Below, one piece after another: positions 36,278-45,918 of a stretch of DNA of 64,000 nucleotides. Location: the NCBI GenBank assembly GCA_009773205.1, contig WPAE01000008.1, forward strand, positions 95,027 through 159,026, in the 5' to 3' direction. Within the stretch, counting starts at the first letter, position 1, and each line of letters begins with the position of its first letter. The notes below the pieces were generated by a model, which worked only from the letters and a program-made list of their open reading frames with translations, was not told the origin of the DNA and did not search any database. A program made the translations under genes and the position numbers. Source of the DNA: Ignavibacteria bacterium (lineage in GTDB: Bacteria; Bacteroidota; Ignavibacteria; Ignavibacteriales; Melioribacteraceae).

Positions 36278-38283
36278 TTGAAAGAGTATCAAGCCGAAGC
36301 TATAAGGAATATTGCGCTCATTGGGCACGGCGGAAGTGGAAAAACAACAGTTTCCGAATTATTGCTTTTTACTGCCGGCGAAATTTGCACTTAGAATGGA
36401 ACAACACAAAAATTAATTTTCTTGATACACCTGGTTTCCCCGATTTTGTTGGACAAGTGATTTCATCGCTTCATGTTGCAGATTTAGGCGTTTCGGTTAT
36501 TAAGAGTGCTGAAGGTGTAGAAGTAGGCACAGAGTTGACTTGGGAGTTAATTAAGAAAAATAAAAAACCTGCCGCTATCATCATAAACAAAATTGATAAC
36601 GAGCATTCAAAGTTCTTTGAAACATTTCAGCAGGCTAAAAGCAAATTAAGCCCTGATGCTGTTATTGTTTCTTTTCCTGCAAAAGAAGGAGGCAACTTAA
36701 CTTCGGTTGTTGACCTTACAAAAATGAAAATGATTACTTACGGCGAAGCCGGCTCGAAAAAAGTTACTGAAGAAGAAATTCCAGCCGACTTGAAAGCCCA
36801 AGCAGATAAATTAAGAGAAGAGTTGATTGAAAAAGTAGCAGAGAGTGATGAAGCGTTGATGAATAAGTTTTTTGAAGAAGGAACACTTTCTGATGAGGAA
36901 CTTCAAAAAGGTTTGAAGGTTTCTGTTTTACAAGCTGGTATTGTTCCAGTTTTTGCTATTTCTGCAAATAAAGCTGTGGGTGTTAATACTTTTCTTGATT
37001 TCGCTTCTAAGTTTTTTCCATCTCCTGCAGACTGCGCTGCTGTAGAAGCAAAAATGAAAGGCAACGGAAATTCTGTTCAAATTGCATGCGATGCCAAAGG
37101 TGAAGCTGCTTTGTTCATCTTTAAATCTCTTTCTGAAAAGCACGTTGGCGAGCTTTCTATTTTCAAAGTCTATTCTGGTTCACTTTCTGCGGGAATGGAT
37201 TTAATGAATACAAATAGAGATAAAGTTGAACGGTTAGGACAAATTTTTGTGCTGAATGGAAAGAACAGAAAAGAAACTGCTAAACTTAATGCAGGTGATA
37301 TTGGAGCTGTGGTTAAACTGAAAGACAGTCATACAGGCGATACACTTTGCTCTAAGAATTTTACGGTAGTTTTACCCGGAATGAAATATCCAGAGCCTGT
37401 AATTCGATTTGCAGTTAAACCAAAAGCAAAAGGAGATGAAGATAAAATTTCTGCCGCTCTTCACACTGCTCACGAAGAAGAACCAACTCTTAAATCAAAG
37501 TTTGATCCGGAAATTTCTCAATCAATCGTATCGGGACAGGGTGAACTGCAGCTTAATCTTGCTATAAAATTATTGAAAGACAGATACGGTGTAGATGTTG
37601 AATTAGTGGAACCAAGAATTCCTTACCGCGAAACCATACGCGGCAGATGTGATGACGCTGAGTTCAAACATAAAAAACAATCGGGTGGACGCGGTCAATA
37701 CGGGCACGTACACTTGAAGTTAGAACCAACAGTGCGCGGCGCCGGCTACGAGTTTGTTGACGCAATTGTTGGCGGTGTTGTTCCAGGTAGATTTATACCG
37801 GCAGTTGAGAAGGGTCTTAAAGAAATAATGGCTAAAGGAATTTTAACAGGAAGCAAAGTAATAGATATTAGAGTTACTTTGTTCGACGGAACTTACCATG
37901 ATGTAGATTCTGATGAAGTTTCTTTCAAGTTAGCTGCTTCGCAAGCTTTTAAGAAAGGTTTTATGGAAGCAAAGCCTGTAATTCTTGAACCGATTTATGA
38001 TATAACTGTTAAGATACCTGAAGAGTATATGGGTGATGTTATGGGAGACCTCTCCTCTCATCGTGGAAAAATTCAAGGTATGGATTCTGAAAGCCCGTTT
38101 CAAATTATTAAAGCAAAAGCCCCACTTGCCGAGCTGCATAAATATTCAACTCAGCTTCGCAGCTTAACTCAAGGTCGTGGTCAATTTAGCTTGGTATTCT
38201 CGCATTACGAAGAAGTACCTAAAGATGTTGAAGCTAAGATTATTGAAGAATATCAAAAATCGAAAGAAGGCGACGAAGCATAA
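36278..38283 (+). pseudogene. Elongation factor G paralogue, interrupted by an internal deletion
   Basis: TTG 36278, preceded by AGGAGA, opens KEYQAEAIRNIALIGHGGSG with the P loop, but this frame stops at 36394. From 36385 a second frame runs 632 residues: HLEWNNTKINFLDTPGFPDF (G3), IIINKIDN (G4), domain II, RGQYGHVHLK (domain IV) and a domain V ending near SHYEEVPKD. The region between the P loop and G3, including switch I, is missing; I estimate about 90 bases. Without it the GTPase could not work. It is an EF-G-like paralogue, since HGGSGKTT differs from canonical FusA. Confidence 0.8.
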
Positions 38284-38296
38284 ATTTCTTTTGTTC

Positions 38297-38330
38297 AAGG
38301 CGGAAGAATTTCTTCCGCCTTTTTCTTTTT
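38297..38330 (+). terminator. Rho-independent terminator after the EF-G paralogue
   Basis: AAGGCGGAAGAA pairs with TTCTTCCGCCTT, followed by TTTCTTTTT. Confidence 0.9.
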
Positions 38331-38373
38331 TAAACCAACCGTATTAAATTAGCAGCAACAAACTGTGTCTTGT

Positions 38374-38883
38374 ATGGAAAAACTCTGGTCTCCTTGGCGC
38401 TCAAACTATATTGAATCTTTTAAGCACAAAAAAGAAGAAAACAATTGTGTCTTTTGCGATGCTCAAAATGAAAATATTGAAAGTGATGACTGCCTTGTAG
38501 TTTACCGTTCAGAAAAATGTTTTGTAACTCTTAATCTTTTTCCATACAACAGCGGGCACGTAATGGTAATTCCAAATAGGCATACTTCGCAGTTTAGTAC
38601 TATTTCTGCAGACGAGATGAAAGAGATAATGGATGTAGTTCAGCTAACAATGAAAGCGCTTGAAATAGCAATTAAACCGCATGGCTTCAATTTTGGCGCT
38701 AATCTTGGCAAAGCTGCCGGCGCAGGAATTGATGAACACATTCATTTTCATGTTGTGCCAAGATGGAATGGCGATACTAACTTTATGCCGGCTTTGGGAG
38801 AAGTAAAAATTATTTCGCAAGATTTATTAGCAACAAAGAAAAATTTATTAACCGCTTTTAAGGAAGCAATAAAACAAAGTTGA
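38374..38883 (+). CDS. HIT-family nucleotide hydrolase/transferase
   Basis: The start is taken as ATG 38374 (a TTG 3 codons earlier is possible); 169 residues. The N terminus EKLWSPWRSNYI is typical of bacterial Ap4A-phosphorylase-like HIT proteins, and CVFC is a zinc-type pair. The histidine triad is HIHFHVVPRW with a preceding NLGKAAGAG. Such enzymes hydrolyse or phosphorylyse dinucleoside polyphosphates or AMP conjugates. Glycerate kinase follows after 3 nt. Confidence 0.9.
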   Translation: MEKLWSPWRSNYIESFKHKKEENNCVFCDAQNENIESDDCLVVYRSEKCFVTLNLFPYNSGHVMVIPNRHTSQFSTISADEMKEIMDVVQLTMKALEIAIKPHGFNFGANLGKAAGAGIDEHIHFHVVPRWNGDTNFMPALGEVKIISQDLLATKKNLLTAFKEAIKQS

Positions 38884-38886
38884 ACT

Positions 38887-40074
38887 ATGGAAAATAAAAA
38901 ATTTAATATTCTCATCGCTCCTAACAGTTTTAAAGAATGCGCAGATTCTGTTGAAATTTCGGAATACATGAAAACATCGTTGTTTAGGTTGCTTCCGGAT
39001 GAAATTAGAAATCAAATAAATTTTGATTTGAAACCAATTTCAGATGGCGGCGACGGCTTCCTTCAAGTAGCACAAAGAAATTTTGGTTTGGAATTTCTTC
39101 ACTTCGACATTTCTTATCCGCACTCCGTTGAAAAGTTTTTTTGTCCTGTTGCTTATTCCGAAGAAACTAAAACTTTATATGTTGAAAGCGCAGAAGTCCT
39201 TGGAATCAAACTTGTGCCTACAGAATTCCGCAACCCAATGCAGTTGTCTTCAAAAGGAATGGGTGATTTGCTAATTCACATAAACGATTCTGTTGAAAAT
39301 AGTGTATTAGCAATCGAAAAAGTTGTTATAGGAATTGGCGGCACAGCAATTAACGATTTGGGTTTAGGAATGCTTCAAACTGTTGGATGGAAATTTTTAG
39401 ATGATGATGACAATGAAGTTGAGCCAATCCCCGCTAACTTTTCTAGAATAAGCGGATTTGAAGGTGAAAAAATTGAAGTACCTTTCAAAATAGAACTGAT
39501 AGCTGATGTTGATAATCCTTTGATTGGCGATCAAGGCGCCAGCAAAGTTTTCTCACTTCAAAAAGGAGCTAGTGAAGAAGAGGCAGAGGAAATGGATCAA
39601 GGATTTCAAGAAGTTCTTTCTGTGCTTGGCATAAGTGAGAAAAAAATTGATTTACTTAATGGTTCCGGCGGCGGGCTTACTGCTGCTTTCGAACTTTTCT
39701 TTGATGTAGATATAAAGTATGCAACAGACTTTATTGTGGATGAATTGAAAATACACGATACAAATAACAACAATTACGATTTGGTAATTACTGGTGAAGG
39801 ACAGCTTGACTATAAATCATTTATGAACAAAGGCGCAATGCTTATTGTAAATGAATTTGCTCAAAAGGAAATACCAATTTATTTAGTTTGTGGGCAGACA
39901 GAAGGCGATTTGCCTGAAGTTGAAATGCTTCGTGTTATTGAAGTTGCCGAATATTTTAATTCTGAGGAAGAATCAATTCAAAAGATTGACAAAGGAATTG
40001 ATATGGCTTGCAGAAGAATAGGAAAGGACATCATCAAGTTGTACTCGGCTAAGAATTCAGACAAAATAATTTAA
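38887..40074 (+). CDS. Glycerate 2-kinase (GarK/GlxK family)
   Basis: This 395-residue protein has family motifs ILIAPNSFKECADS, PISDGGDGFLQ, VIGIGGTAINDLGLGMLQ, a nucleotide-binding NGSGGGLTAAFELFF and DLVITGEGQLDYKS. It phosphorylates glycerate to 2-phosphoglycerate in the glyoxylate/serine/glucarate routes. It is 3 nt after the HIT gene and 6 nt before thyX, so all are likely co-transcribed. The length is slightly above the usual 370-380 because of acidic insertions. Confidence 0.9.
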   Translation: MENKKFNILIAPNSFKECADSVEISEYMKTSLFRLLPDEIRNQINFDLKPISDGGDGFLQVAQRNFGLEFLHFDISYPHSVEKFFCPVAYSEETKTLYVESAEVLGIKLVPTEFRNPMQLSSKGMGDLLIHINDSVENSVLAIEKVVIGIGGTAINDLGLGMLQTVGWKFLDDDDNEVEPIPANFSRISGFEGEKIEVPFKIELIADVDNPLIGDQGASKVFSLQKGASEEEAEEMDQGFQEVLSVLGISEKKIDLLNGSGGGLTAAFELFFDVDIKYATDFIVDELKIHDTNNNNYDLVITGEGQLDYKSFMNKGAMLIVNEFAQKEIPIYLVCGQTEGDLPEVEMLRVIEVAEYFNSEEESIQKIDKGIDMACRRIGKDIIKLYSAKNSDKII

Positions 40075-40080
40075 GGTACT

Positions 40081-41007
40081 ATGGAAAACGCAGAAAAGTT
40101 AGAACAAATAAAAGTTGCAGCATTAGATGAAATTTTAGGCAAAAAATTTCCAGTTTTGGATGATGGCTTCGTCCGCGTTGTAGATTATATGGGAACAGAT
40201 GAATCTATTGTTCAAGCAGCGCGGGTTTCTTACGGTAAAGGAACAAAGAAAGTTACCGAAGACCGCGGATTGATACGTTATTTATTGAGAAACCGCCACA
40301 CTACTCCATTTGAAATGTGCGAAATAAAGCTGCATGTCCGCGTTCCAATGGATGCATGGCGGCAGTGGATACGACACAGAACTGCAAATGTTAACGAATA
40401 CTCAACGCGTTACTCTCTTGCAATAGATTCTTCGCAGCAGACATGTGAAACTCAGTGGAGAATGCAGTCGAAAGATAACAAACAAGGAAGCGAAGGTTTC
40501 TTTCCGGTTGAACTTGGTTCTAAGTTAACTGAGCGGGAAACAGAATTTCAAAATTTTGCACGAGAGATTTATCAAGAAAGATTAAATCTTGGCGTAGCTC
40601 GCGAGCAGGCACGCAAAGATCTGCCGCTATCTACTTATACAGAAGCGTACTGGAAAATTGATCTGCATAATCTTTTAAATTTTTTAGCGCTAAGAATGGA
40701 TTCTCATGCGCAGTTTGAAATTCGTTCTTATGCAGAAACTATTGGAAATGAGATTGTATCGCGCTGGTGCCCAGTTGCGTGGGAAGCTTTCAAAGATTAT
40801 AGAATTAATTCGATGGAATTATCTTCTATGGAAGTTGAAGCGCTCAAAAAATTAGTTGCCGGTAAAACAGAAGACACAATTGCGGCAGCAGAAAAGTTCG
40901 GCTGGCTACATATAGTAGAAGGAAAACTTGCCGGCAACCGAGAAAGAATTGAGTTCGAGGACAAATTAGAAAAACTTGGGTTATCCGCTCCTTGGAAAAA
41001 ACTTTAA
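40081..41007 (+). CDS. thyX: FAD-dependent thymidylate synthase ThyX
   Basis: This 308-residue protein has the ThyX signature RHRTANVNEYSTRYS and the flanking RQWIRH, ARVSYGKGTKK and LRMDSHAQFEIR. ThyX makes dTMP from dUMP with FAD and methylene-tetrahydrofolate, yielding tetrahydrofolate directly. The gene is preceded closely by glycerate kinase and followed 13 nt later by a DHFR gene. At 308 residues it is longer than the commonest 220-250-residue enzymes because of N- and C-terminal extensions, seen in some other bacteria. Confidence 0.93.
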   Translation: MENAEKLEQIKVAALDEILGKKFPVLDDGFVRVVDYMGTDESIVQAARVSYGKGTKKVTEDRGLIRYLLRNRHTTPFEMCEIKLHVRVPMDAWRQWIRHRTANVNEYSTRYSLAIDSSQQTCETQWRMQSKDNKQGSEGFFPVELGSKLTERETEFQNFAREIYQERLNLGVAREQARKDLPLSTYTEAYWKIDLHNLLNFLALRMDSHAQFEIRSYAETIGNEIVSRWCPVAWEAFKDYRINSMELSSMEVEALKKLVAGKTEDTIAAAEKFGWLHIVEGKLAGNRERIEFEDKLEKLGLSAPWKKL

Positions 41008-41020
41008 AGATCAGTTTAGA

Positions 41021-41515
41021 TTGGAAAAGATAATTATAGCCGCTGTTTCTAAAAATGGTGTAATTGGTAACGAAGGCAAAATTCCGTGGGATTGTAAAGC
41101 AGAGTTACAGCATTTCAAAAAAACTACGAGCGGGTTCCCAATAATTATGGGAAGAAAGACATGGGAAGCAATTGCCACACCGCTTAAAAATAGAGTAAAC
41201 ATTATTATCTCAAGAAGTTTGAAATCTTCTAAAAAGAAAAATGATTATTTGATTTTTTCATCATTGAAAAAATCATTAGCATATTGTGAATCAAATAATC
41301 ATAAAAAATGTTTTATAATTGGCGGCACTCAGATTTATAAAACAGCTTTGCCGTTAGCCGACGTGCTGATTATTTCAGAGATGAAATTTGAAGTTGAGGG
41401 CGATGCTAAATTTCCCGAATTCAAAAAAGCAGAATGGAAAATGCTATCATCGGAAGAATTAAGTGAATTCACAATTCATACTTATATTAGAAAAGAAAAT
41501 TTGCAAGAGTGTTAA
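41021..41515 (+). CDS. folA: Dihydrofolate reductase
   Basis: The start is taken as TTG 41021, because it gives the normal DHFR N terminus (EKIIIAAVSKNGVIGNEGKIPW); the longer frame overlaps thyX. The 164-residue enzyme has the substrate Trp-Asp pair (PWDCKAELQHFKK), the NADPH loop (IIMGRKTWEAI) and the GGTQIYKTAL cofactor motif. It reduces dihydrofolate to tetrahydrofolate. It lies between thyX and mutL in one transcription unit. Confidence 0.9.
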   Translation: MEKIIIAAVSKNGVIGNEGKIPWDCKAELQHFKKTTSGFPIIMGRKTWEAIATPLKNRVNIIISRSLKSSKKKNDYLIFSSLKKSLAYCESNNHKKCFIIGGTQIYKTALPLADVLIISEMKFEVEGDAKFPEFKKAEWKMLSSEELSEFTIHTYIRKENLQEC

Positions 41516-43345
41516 TTGTCTCAAAAGATTAAAATACTGCCGGAAAATTTAGCCAACAAAATAGCGGCGGGCGAAGTGGTTAACCGTCCCGATTCTGTTG
41601 TTAAGGAATTGATCGAAAACTCTATTGATGCTGGAGCGGAACAAGTTGAAGTAGTAGTGAAGAATGCTGGCAAAAACTTGATTCAAGTTATTGATAACGG
41701 CGAAGGAATGAATGAAGAAGATGCTCTGCTTTCAATTCAAAGACATGCTACTAGCAAAATATCTTCGATAGCTGACCTTGAAGCAATTCGCACTTTCGGA
41801 TTCCGCGGCGAAGCTCTAGCTTCAATTGCCGCTGTTTCAATTTTCGAGCTTAGAACCAAACAAAAAGAAAGCGAACTTGGAACTATACTTAAAATTGGAG
41901 AAGATTCTTCCATTACTAAAGAGAAAGATTCTCTCCAAAAAGGTACATCAATCTCTATTAAGAATTTATTTTACAATACACCGGCTAGAAGAAATTTCTT
42001 GAAGAGCAATCAAACAGAGCTGAAACATATTTTAGAAACATTCAAAAAGATTTCTCTCAGCCATCCCGAAGTTGCTTTTAAGTTTTATAACGATGATGAC
42101 TTGATATACGATTTTCGTTCTGGGAATTTGAATGACCGAATGAAAGCTGTTTTTGCTGACAATATTTTAGATGCAGTTTTAATTGTTAACGAGCCAACAG
42201 ACTACATAAGTTTAACGGGGTTTGTAACCAAACCTGCTTATCTTAGAAAAAGCAAAGGTGAGCAGTATTTCTTTTTGAACAACCGTTTTGTGCAAAGCAA
42301 GATTATCAGTCACGCAGTTTTTTCTGCTTACGAAAACATGATGGATAAAGGAGATTATCCTTTCTTTGTTTTGTTTTTGCAAATTGATCCAAAACGTGTT
42401 GATGTAAATGTTCATCCTTCAAAATTAGAAGTTAAGTTTGATGATGAACGAGAGATTTATTCATTTGTTAATGCTGTGATAAAGAAAACTATTGGCAGTT
42501 ACGATTTAGTACCGGCTGTATCTTTTCAAAATATGCATGATGAAAGAGAATCTTTGAGGTTTCAGGATACTCAGAGAAGCGGTAAAGAAGATTTTTCGGA
42601 TCGACCGTTTAAGCGTGAAAGAAGCTCGCAGATTATGGGCGAGGAAGAGATTGATTTACTTTTCGGAAACATTAACAAGGAACTGCGCTCAACATCGCCG
42701 ATAGAAAGTGTATCTACTCCATTTGAAGAAAAACAAGCAACAGAAGTATACCACTCATCTCCAAGTTCCGATTTGGAAACTCCGTTTATAGTTTTGCTTC
42801 ATAACAAATATATTCTTTCGCAAATAAAGAGCGGCTTAATGATTATTGACGCACACGTTGCGCATGAAAGAATTCTTTACGAGCAAGCTATTCAGTCTTT
42901 TGAAGCGAATATTCCTTTCTCGCAGCATTTACTTTTCCCGCAAAGTGTAAAACTTGATCCGGCTGATTATCAGTTGATGAAAGAACTTGAAGTTTATCTT
43001 ACTAATCTTGGTTTTGAAATTAAGTTTCAAGCCAAAAGCACAATTCTAATTGTAGGAATTCCATCTGACATTAAGATTGAACACGAAGTAGAAACGCTGC
43101 TCGGTATTCTTCAAGAATTTAGAAAGAATGAGCAATTCAAACAATTAGAAGTGCGCGATAACCTGGCAAAATCTTTTTCGTGTAAAGCAGCAATTAAAGC
43201 AGGAGACCGGCTCGCCGAAAATGAGATGAGAATTTTGGTTGATAAGTTATTCGCAACTTCGATGCCTTATGTATGCCCGCACGGAAGACCGATAGTCATA
43301 AAAATTCCGCTGGAAGAGTTTGACAAAAGATTTGGACGTACCTAA
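41516..43345 (+). CDS. mutL: DNA mismatch repair protein MutL (endonuclease type)
   Basis: The start is TTG 41516 immediately after the dfr stop; 609 residues. The N-terminal GHKL ATPase shows IAAGEVVNRPDSVVKELIEN, IDAGA, VIDNGEGM and FGFRGEALASI. The C terminus has endonuclease elements: DAHVAHERILYE (usually DQHAxxExxxxE), SCKAAIKAGDRL and CPHGRP. MutL links MutS mismatch recognition to incision; the endonuclease type fits a genome without MutH. The DQHA to DAHV change is unusual; the metal-binding Asp and Glu remain. Confidence 0.94.
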   Translation: MSQKIKILPENLANKIAAGEVVNRPDSVVKELIENSIDAGAEQVEVVVKNAGKNLIQVIDNGEGMNEEDALLSIQRHATSKISSIADLEAIRTFGFRGEALASIAAVSIFELRTKQKESELGTILKIGEDSSITKEKDSLQKGTSISIKNLFYNTPARRNFLKSNQTELKHILETFKKISLSHPEVAFKFYNDDDLIYDFRSGNLNDRMKAVFADNILDAVLIVNEPTDYISLTGFVTKPAYLRKSKGEQYFFLNNRFVQSKIISHAVFSAYENMMDKGDYPFFVLFLQIDPKRVDVNVHPSKLEVKFDDEREIYSFVNAVIKKTIGSYDLVPAVSFQNMHDERESLRFQDTQRSGKEDFSDRPFKRERSSQIMGEEEIDLLFGNINKELRSTSPIESVSTPFEEKQATEVYHSSPSSDLETPFIVLLHNKYILSQIKSGLMIIDAHVAHERILYEQAIQSFEANIPFSQHLLFPQSVKLDPADYQLMKELEVYLTNLGFEIKFQAKSTILIVGIPSDIKIEHEVETLLGILQEFRKNEQFKQLEVRDNLAKSFSCKAAIKAGDRLAENEMRILVDKLFATSMPYVCPHGRPIVIKIPLEEFDKRFGRT

Positions 43346-43393
43346 TCCATTTCCTAATTTTATCCAGAACAAAACTTATGAAAGTGAGGAACT

Positions 43394-45049
43394 ATGTTCT
43401 CTAAAGAATACAAGAGGGCAAAAGAATCTTTTCAAAATAAATTAGATAATGCTTCCGAGAACGGAATGAAGTTTACCACAGTTTCCGGTGAACCTATTAA
43501 TCCGCTTTACTCACCAGATGATGCCGGGCAAGTTGATTTCTTAAGAGACTTAAACTTTCCCGGCGAATATCCTTTTACTCGCGGCATTCATACAAATGGA
43601 TACAGAGGTAAAATATGGACGATGCGGCAGTTTGCCGGCTTTGGTTCGCCAGAAGACACTAATCAGCGATTCAAATATTTATTAGAACATGGGCAAACCG
43701 GTTTATCTGTTGCGTTCGACCTTCCAACATTAATGGGCTGCGATGCAGATGCAGAAATGAGCCAAGGAGAAGTTGGAATTTGCGGCGTGGCTATTTCATC
43801 TCTTCAAGACATGGAAATTTTGTTTAGCGGAATACCTCTAGATAAAGTTTCCACTTCGATGACAATAAACTCTCCGGCAGCAATGATTTTTGCTTTTTAC
43901 TTAGCTATTGCACAAAAGCAAAGCGTACCATTTGGTAATTTACGCGGAACTTTACAAAACGATATTCTCAAAGAGTACATTGCTCAAAAGGAATATATTT
44001 TTCCGCCGCGCCCTTCGATGAGAATTATTACCGATATGATTGAATACTGCGCAACCGAAGTTCCGCAGTGGAATCCGGTTTCTATAAGCGGTTATCACAT
44101 TCGCGAAGCCGGTTCAACTTCAGTTCAAGAATTAGCTTATACACTTGCAGATGGATTTGCCTACATAGAAGCATGTTTAGAAAGAGGAATGGATATTGAT
44201 TCTTTTGCGCCACGACTTTCATTCTTCTTCAACTCTCATTTAGATTTTTTTGAAGAGATTGCAAAGTTTAGAGCCGCAAGAAGAATTTACGCTAAACGAA
44301 TGAAAGAAAAATATGGAGCAAAAAATTCCCGCTCATTGTGGTTACGTTTTCATACACAAACTGCCGGATGCACTTTAACGGCGCAGCAGCCGGAAAACAA
44401 TATTGTTAGAACTGCATTTCAAGCTATGGCGGCTGTACTTGGCGGAACGCAGTCGCTGCATACAAATTCTATGGACGAAACTCTAGCGCTGCCAAGTGAG
44501 AAAGCTGTTAAGATTGCATTACGCACTCAGCAGTTACTCGCTTACGAAACGGGTGTAATTAATACTGTTGATCCGCTTGGAGGAAGTTATTTTGTTGAAT
44601 CTCTTACTAACAAAATGGAAGAACAAGCAAATAAAATTTTTGATGAAATAGATTCGCTCGGCGGAGTTATAAATGCAATCGAAGCAGGTTATTTTCAAAA
44701 GAATATTGCCGATTCAGCCTATCGCTACCAAAAAGAGTTGGAAAGAAAAGAAAAATTTATTGTGGGCATAAATGAGTTTGTTGAAGAGAATGAGAAAATA
44801 GATATACCGATTCTTCAAGTCTCTCCCGAAGTAGAAGAAAAACAGAAAAAACGTTTATCACAATTACGCCAAAGCAGGAGTAATTTGGAAGCAGAAAAAT
44901 CTTTGAAAGAATTAGCTTCTGCTGCCAAAGATGGAAATAACCTAATGCCCGTTCTTGTTAATGCTGCAAGAAACTATGTTACATTAGGAGAAATGGTTGG
45001 CGAATTAAAAACACAATTTGGTGTTTACGAGGAAACAGTTGTTTTCTAA
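43394..45049 (+). CDS. Methylmalonyl-CoA mutase, catalytic (large) domain subunit
   Basis: In this 551-residue protein, TIM-barrel motifs are [81 protein letters not shown] and [11 protein letters not shown]. It lacks the C-terminal B12-binding domain, so it is the split type whose cobalamin subunit is a separate protein (not seen here). It isomerises methylmalonyl-CoA and succinyl-CoA, or a related acyl-CoA. A weak ribosome site (AGTGAGGA) precedes the ATG. The mutase stop overlaps the next gene's start. Confidence 0.92.
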   Translation: MFSKEYKRAKESFQNKLDNASENGMKFTTVSGEPINPLYSPDDAGQVDFLRDLNFPGEYPFTRGIHTNGYRGKIWTMRQFAGFGSPEDTNQRFKYLLEHGQTGLSVAFDLPTLMGCDADAEMSQGEVGICGVAISSLQDMEILFSGIPLDKVSTSMTINSPAAMIFAFYLAIAQKQSVPFGNLRGTLQNDILKEYIAQKEYIFPPRPSMRIITDMIEYCATEVPQWNPVSISGYHIREAGSTSVQELAYTLADGFAYIEACLERGMDIDSFAPRLSFFFNSHLDFFEEIAKFRAARRIYAKRMKEKYGAKNSRSLWLRFHTQTAGCTLTAQQPENNIVRTAFQAMAAVLGGTQSLHTNSMDETLALPSEKAVKIALRTQQLLAYETGVINTVDPLGGSYFVESLTNKMEEQANKIFDEIDSLGGVINAIEAGYFQKNIADSAYRYQKELERKEKFIVGINEFVEENEKIDIPILQVSPEVEEKQKKRLSQLRQSRSNLEAEKSLKELASAAKDGNNLMPVLVNAARNYVTLGEMVGELKTQFGVYEETVVF

Positions 45050-45917
45050 ACTGATTACATATATTAAACTTCTTCGTATTACAAGCTGGGCAAAAAACTT
45101 TTTTGTTTTTGTTCCTTTAATTTTTGCCAAACAATTATTCAATAGAGCAGAATTTTTTGAAGTAGTATTAGGTTTTATTCTTTTTTCTGTCGCTGCAAGC
45201 TCAATTTATGTTGTAAACGATATTTCAGATGCAAAGCGGGATGCCATTCATCCGCTTAAGAAAAATAGACCAATCGCCAGCGGTTTATTATCTGTTAAAG
45301 AAGCTAAATATGCTGCTGCAATTCTTTTTTTAGCTACAGCTTTAATTTCATTTTCTGTAAATCTCTCTTTTGCTGCTATCGTTTGGGCTTATGTTCTCTT
45401 AAACATTCTTTATTCAAATTATCTAAAGCAGATTGTTATAGTTGATATATTTTGCATTGCGCTTGGCTTTATGCTTCGTGTTATTGGCGGCGCAGCAATA
45501 ATTTCTGTTAACATTTCGAGCTGGTTGATTCTTACTACTTTGTTCTTATCACTTTTTCTTGCTGTTATGAAACGCCGTGTTGAAATTGCCACGAGCGAAA
45601 AAGCCGTTGTGCAAAGAAACGTTTTGAAGGATTACAGCTTAAGTTTTATTGATCAAATTTCTTCGATTACCGGCGGCGGCGTAATTATTAGTTATGCTCT
45701 TTATACAGTTTCCGAAAGAACTGTTTTAATGTTTGGCTCAGAATATTTTGTCTCAACAACAATTTTTGTCATCTTCGGTATTTTCCGCTATATGTATTTA
45801 GTATTTAAAAAAGATAAAGGAGAAAATGTTGTTGATGCTTTATTTACAGATTTACCAATGATTATTAACGCATTTTTCTACATTTGCACAGTCATTATTT
45901 TCATTTACAACAGATAA
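45039..45917 (+). CDS. UbiA-family prenyltransferase (decaprenyl-phosphate phosphoribosyltransferase-like)
   Basis: The start is chosen at TTG 45039, 5 nt after GAGGA and overlapping the mutase stop; TTG 45018 is also open. The 292-residue polytopic protein has the first Asp-rich motif [20 protein letters not shown], a second region [16 protein letters not shown] and KRRVE. The pattern [12 protein letters not shown] resembles decaprenyl-phosphate phosphoribosyltransferases, which attach phosphoribose to a polyprenyl phosphate for arabinose-type sugars. The exact substrate is uncertain. Confidence 0.8.
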   Translation: MFSKLITYIKLLRITSWAKNFFVFVPLIFAKQLFNRAEFFEVVLGFILFSVAASSIYVVNDISDAKRDAIHPLKKNRPIASGLLSVKEAKYAAAILFLATALISFSVNLSFAAIVWAYVLLNILYSNYLKQIVIVDIFCIALGFMLRVIGGAAIISVNISSWLILTTLFLSLFLAVMKRRVEIATSEKAVVQRNVLKDYSLSFIDQISSITGGGVIISYALYTVSERTVLMFGSEYFVSTTIFVIFGIFRYMYLVFKKDKGENVVDALFTDLPMIINAFFYICTVIIFIYNR

Positions 45918-45918
45918 C

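Noticed and set aside
36278..36420. Separate small gene upstream of the EF-G paralogue
   Set aside because: The short frame is the family's own P-loop start, so it is the 5' part of one broken gene.
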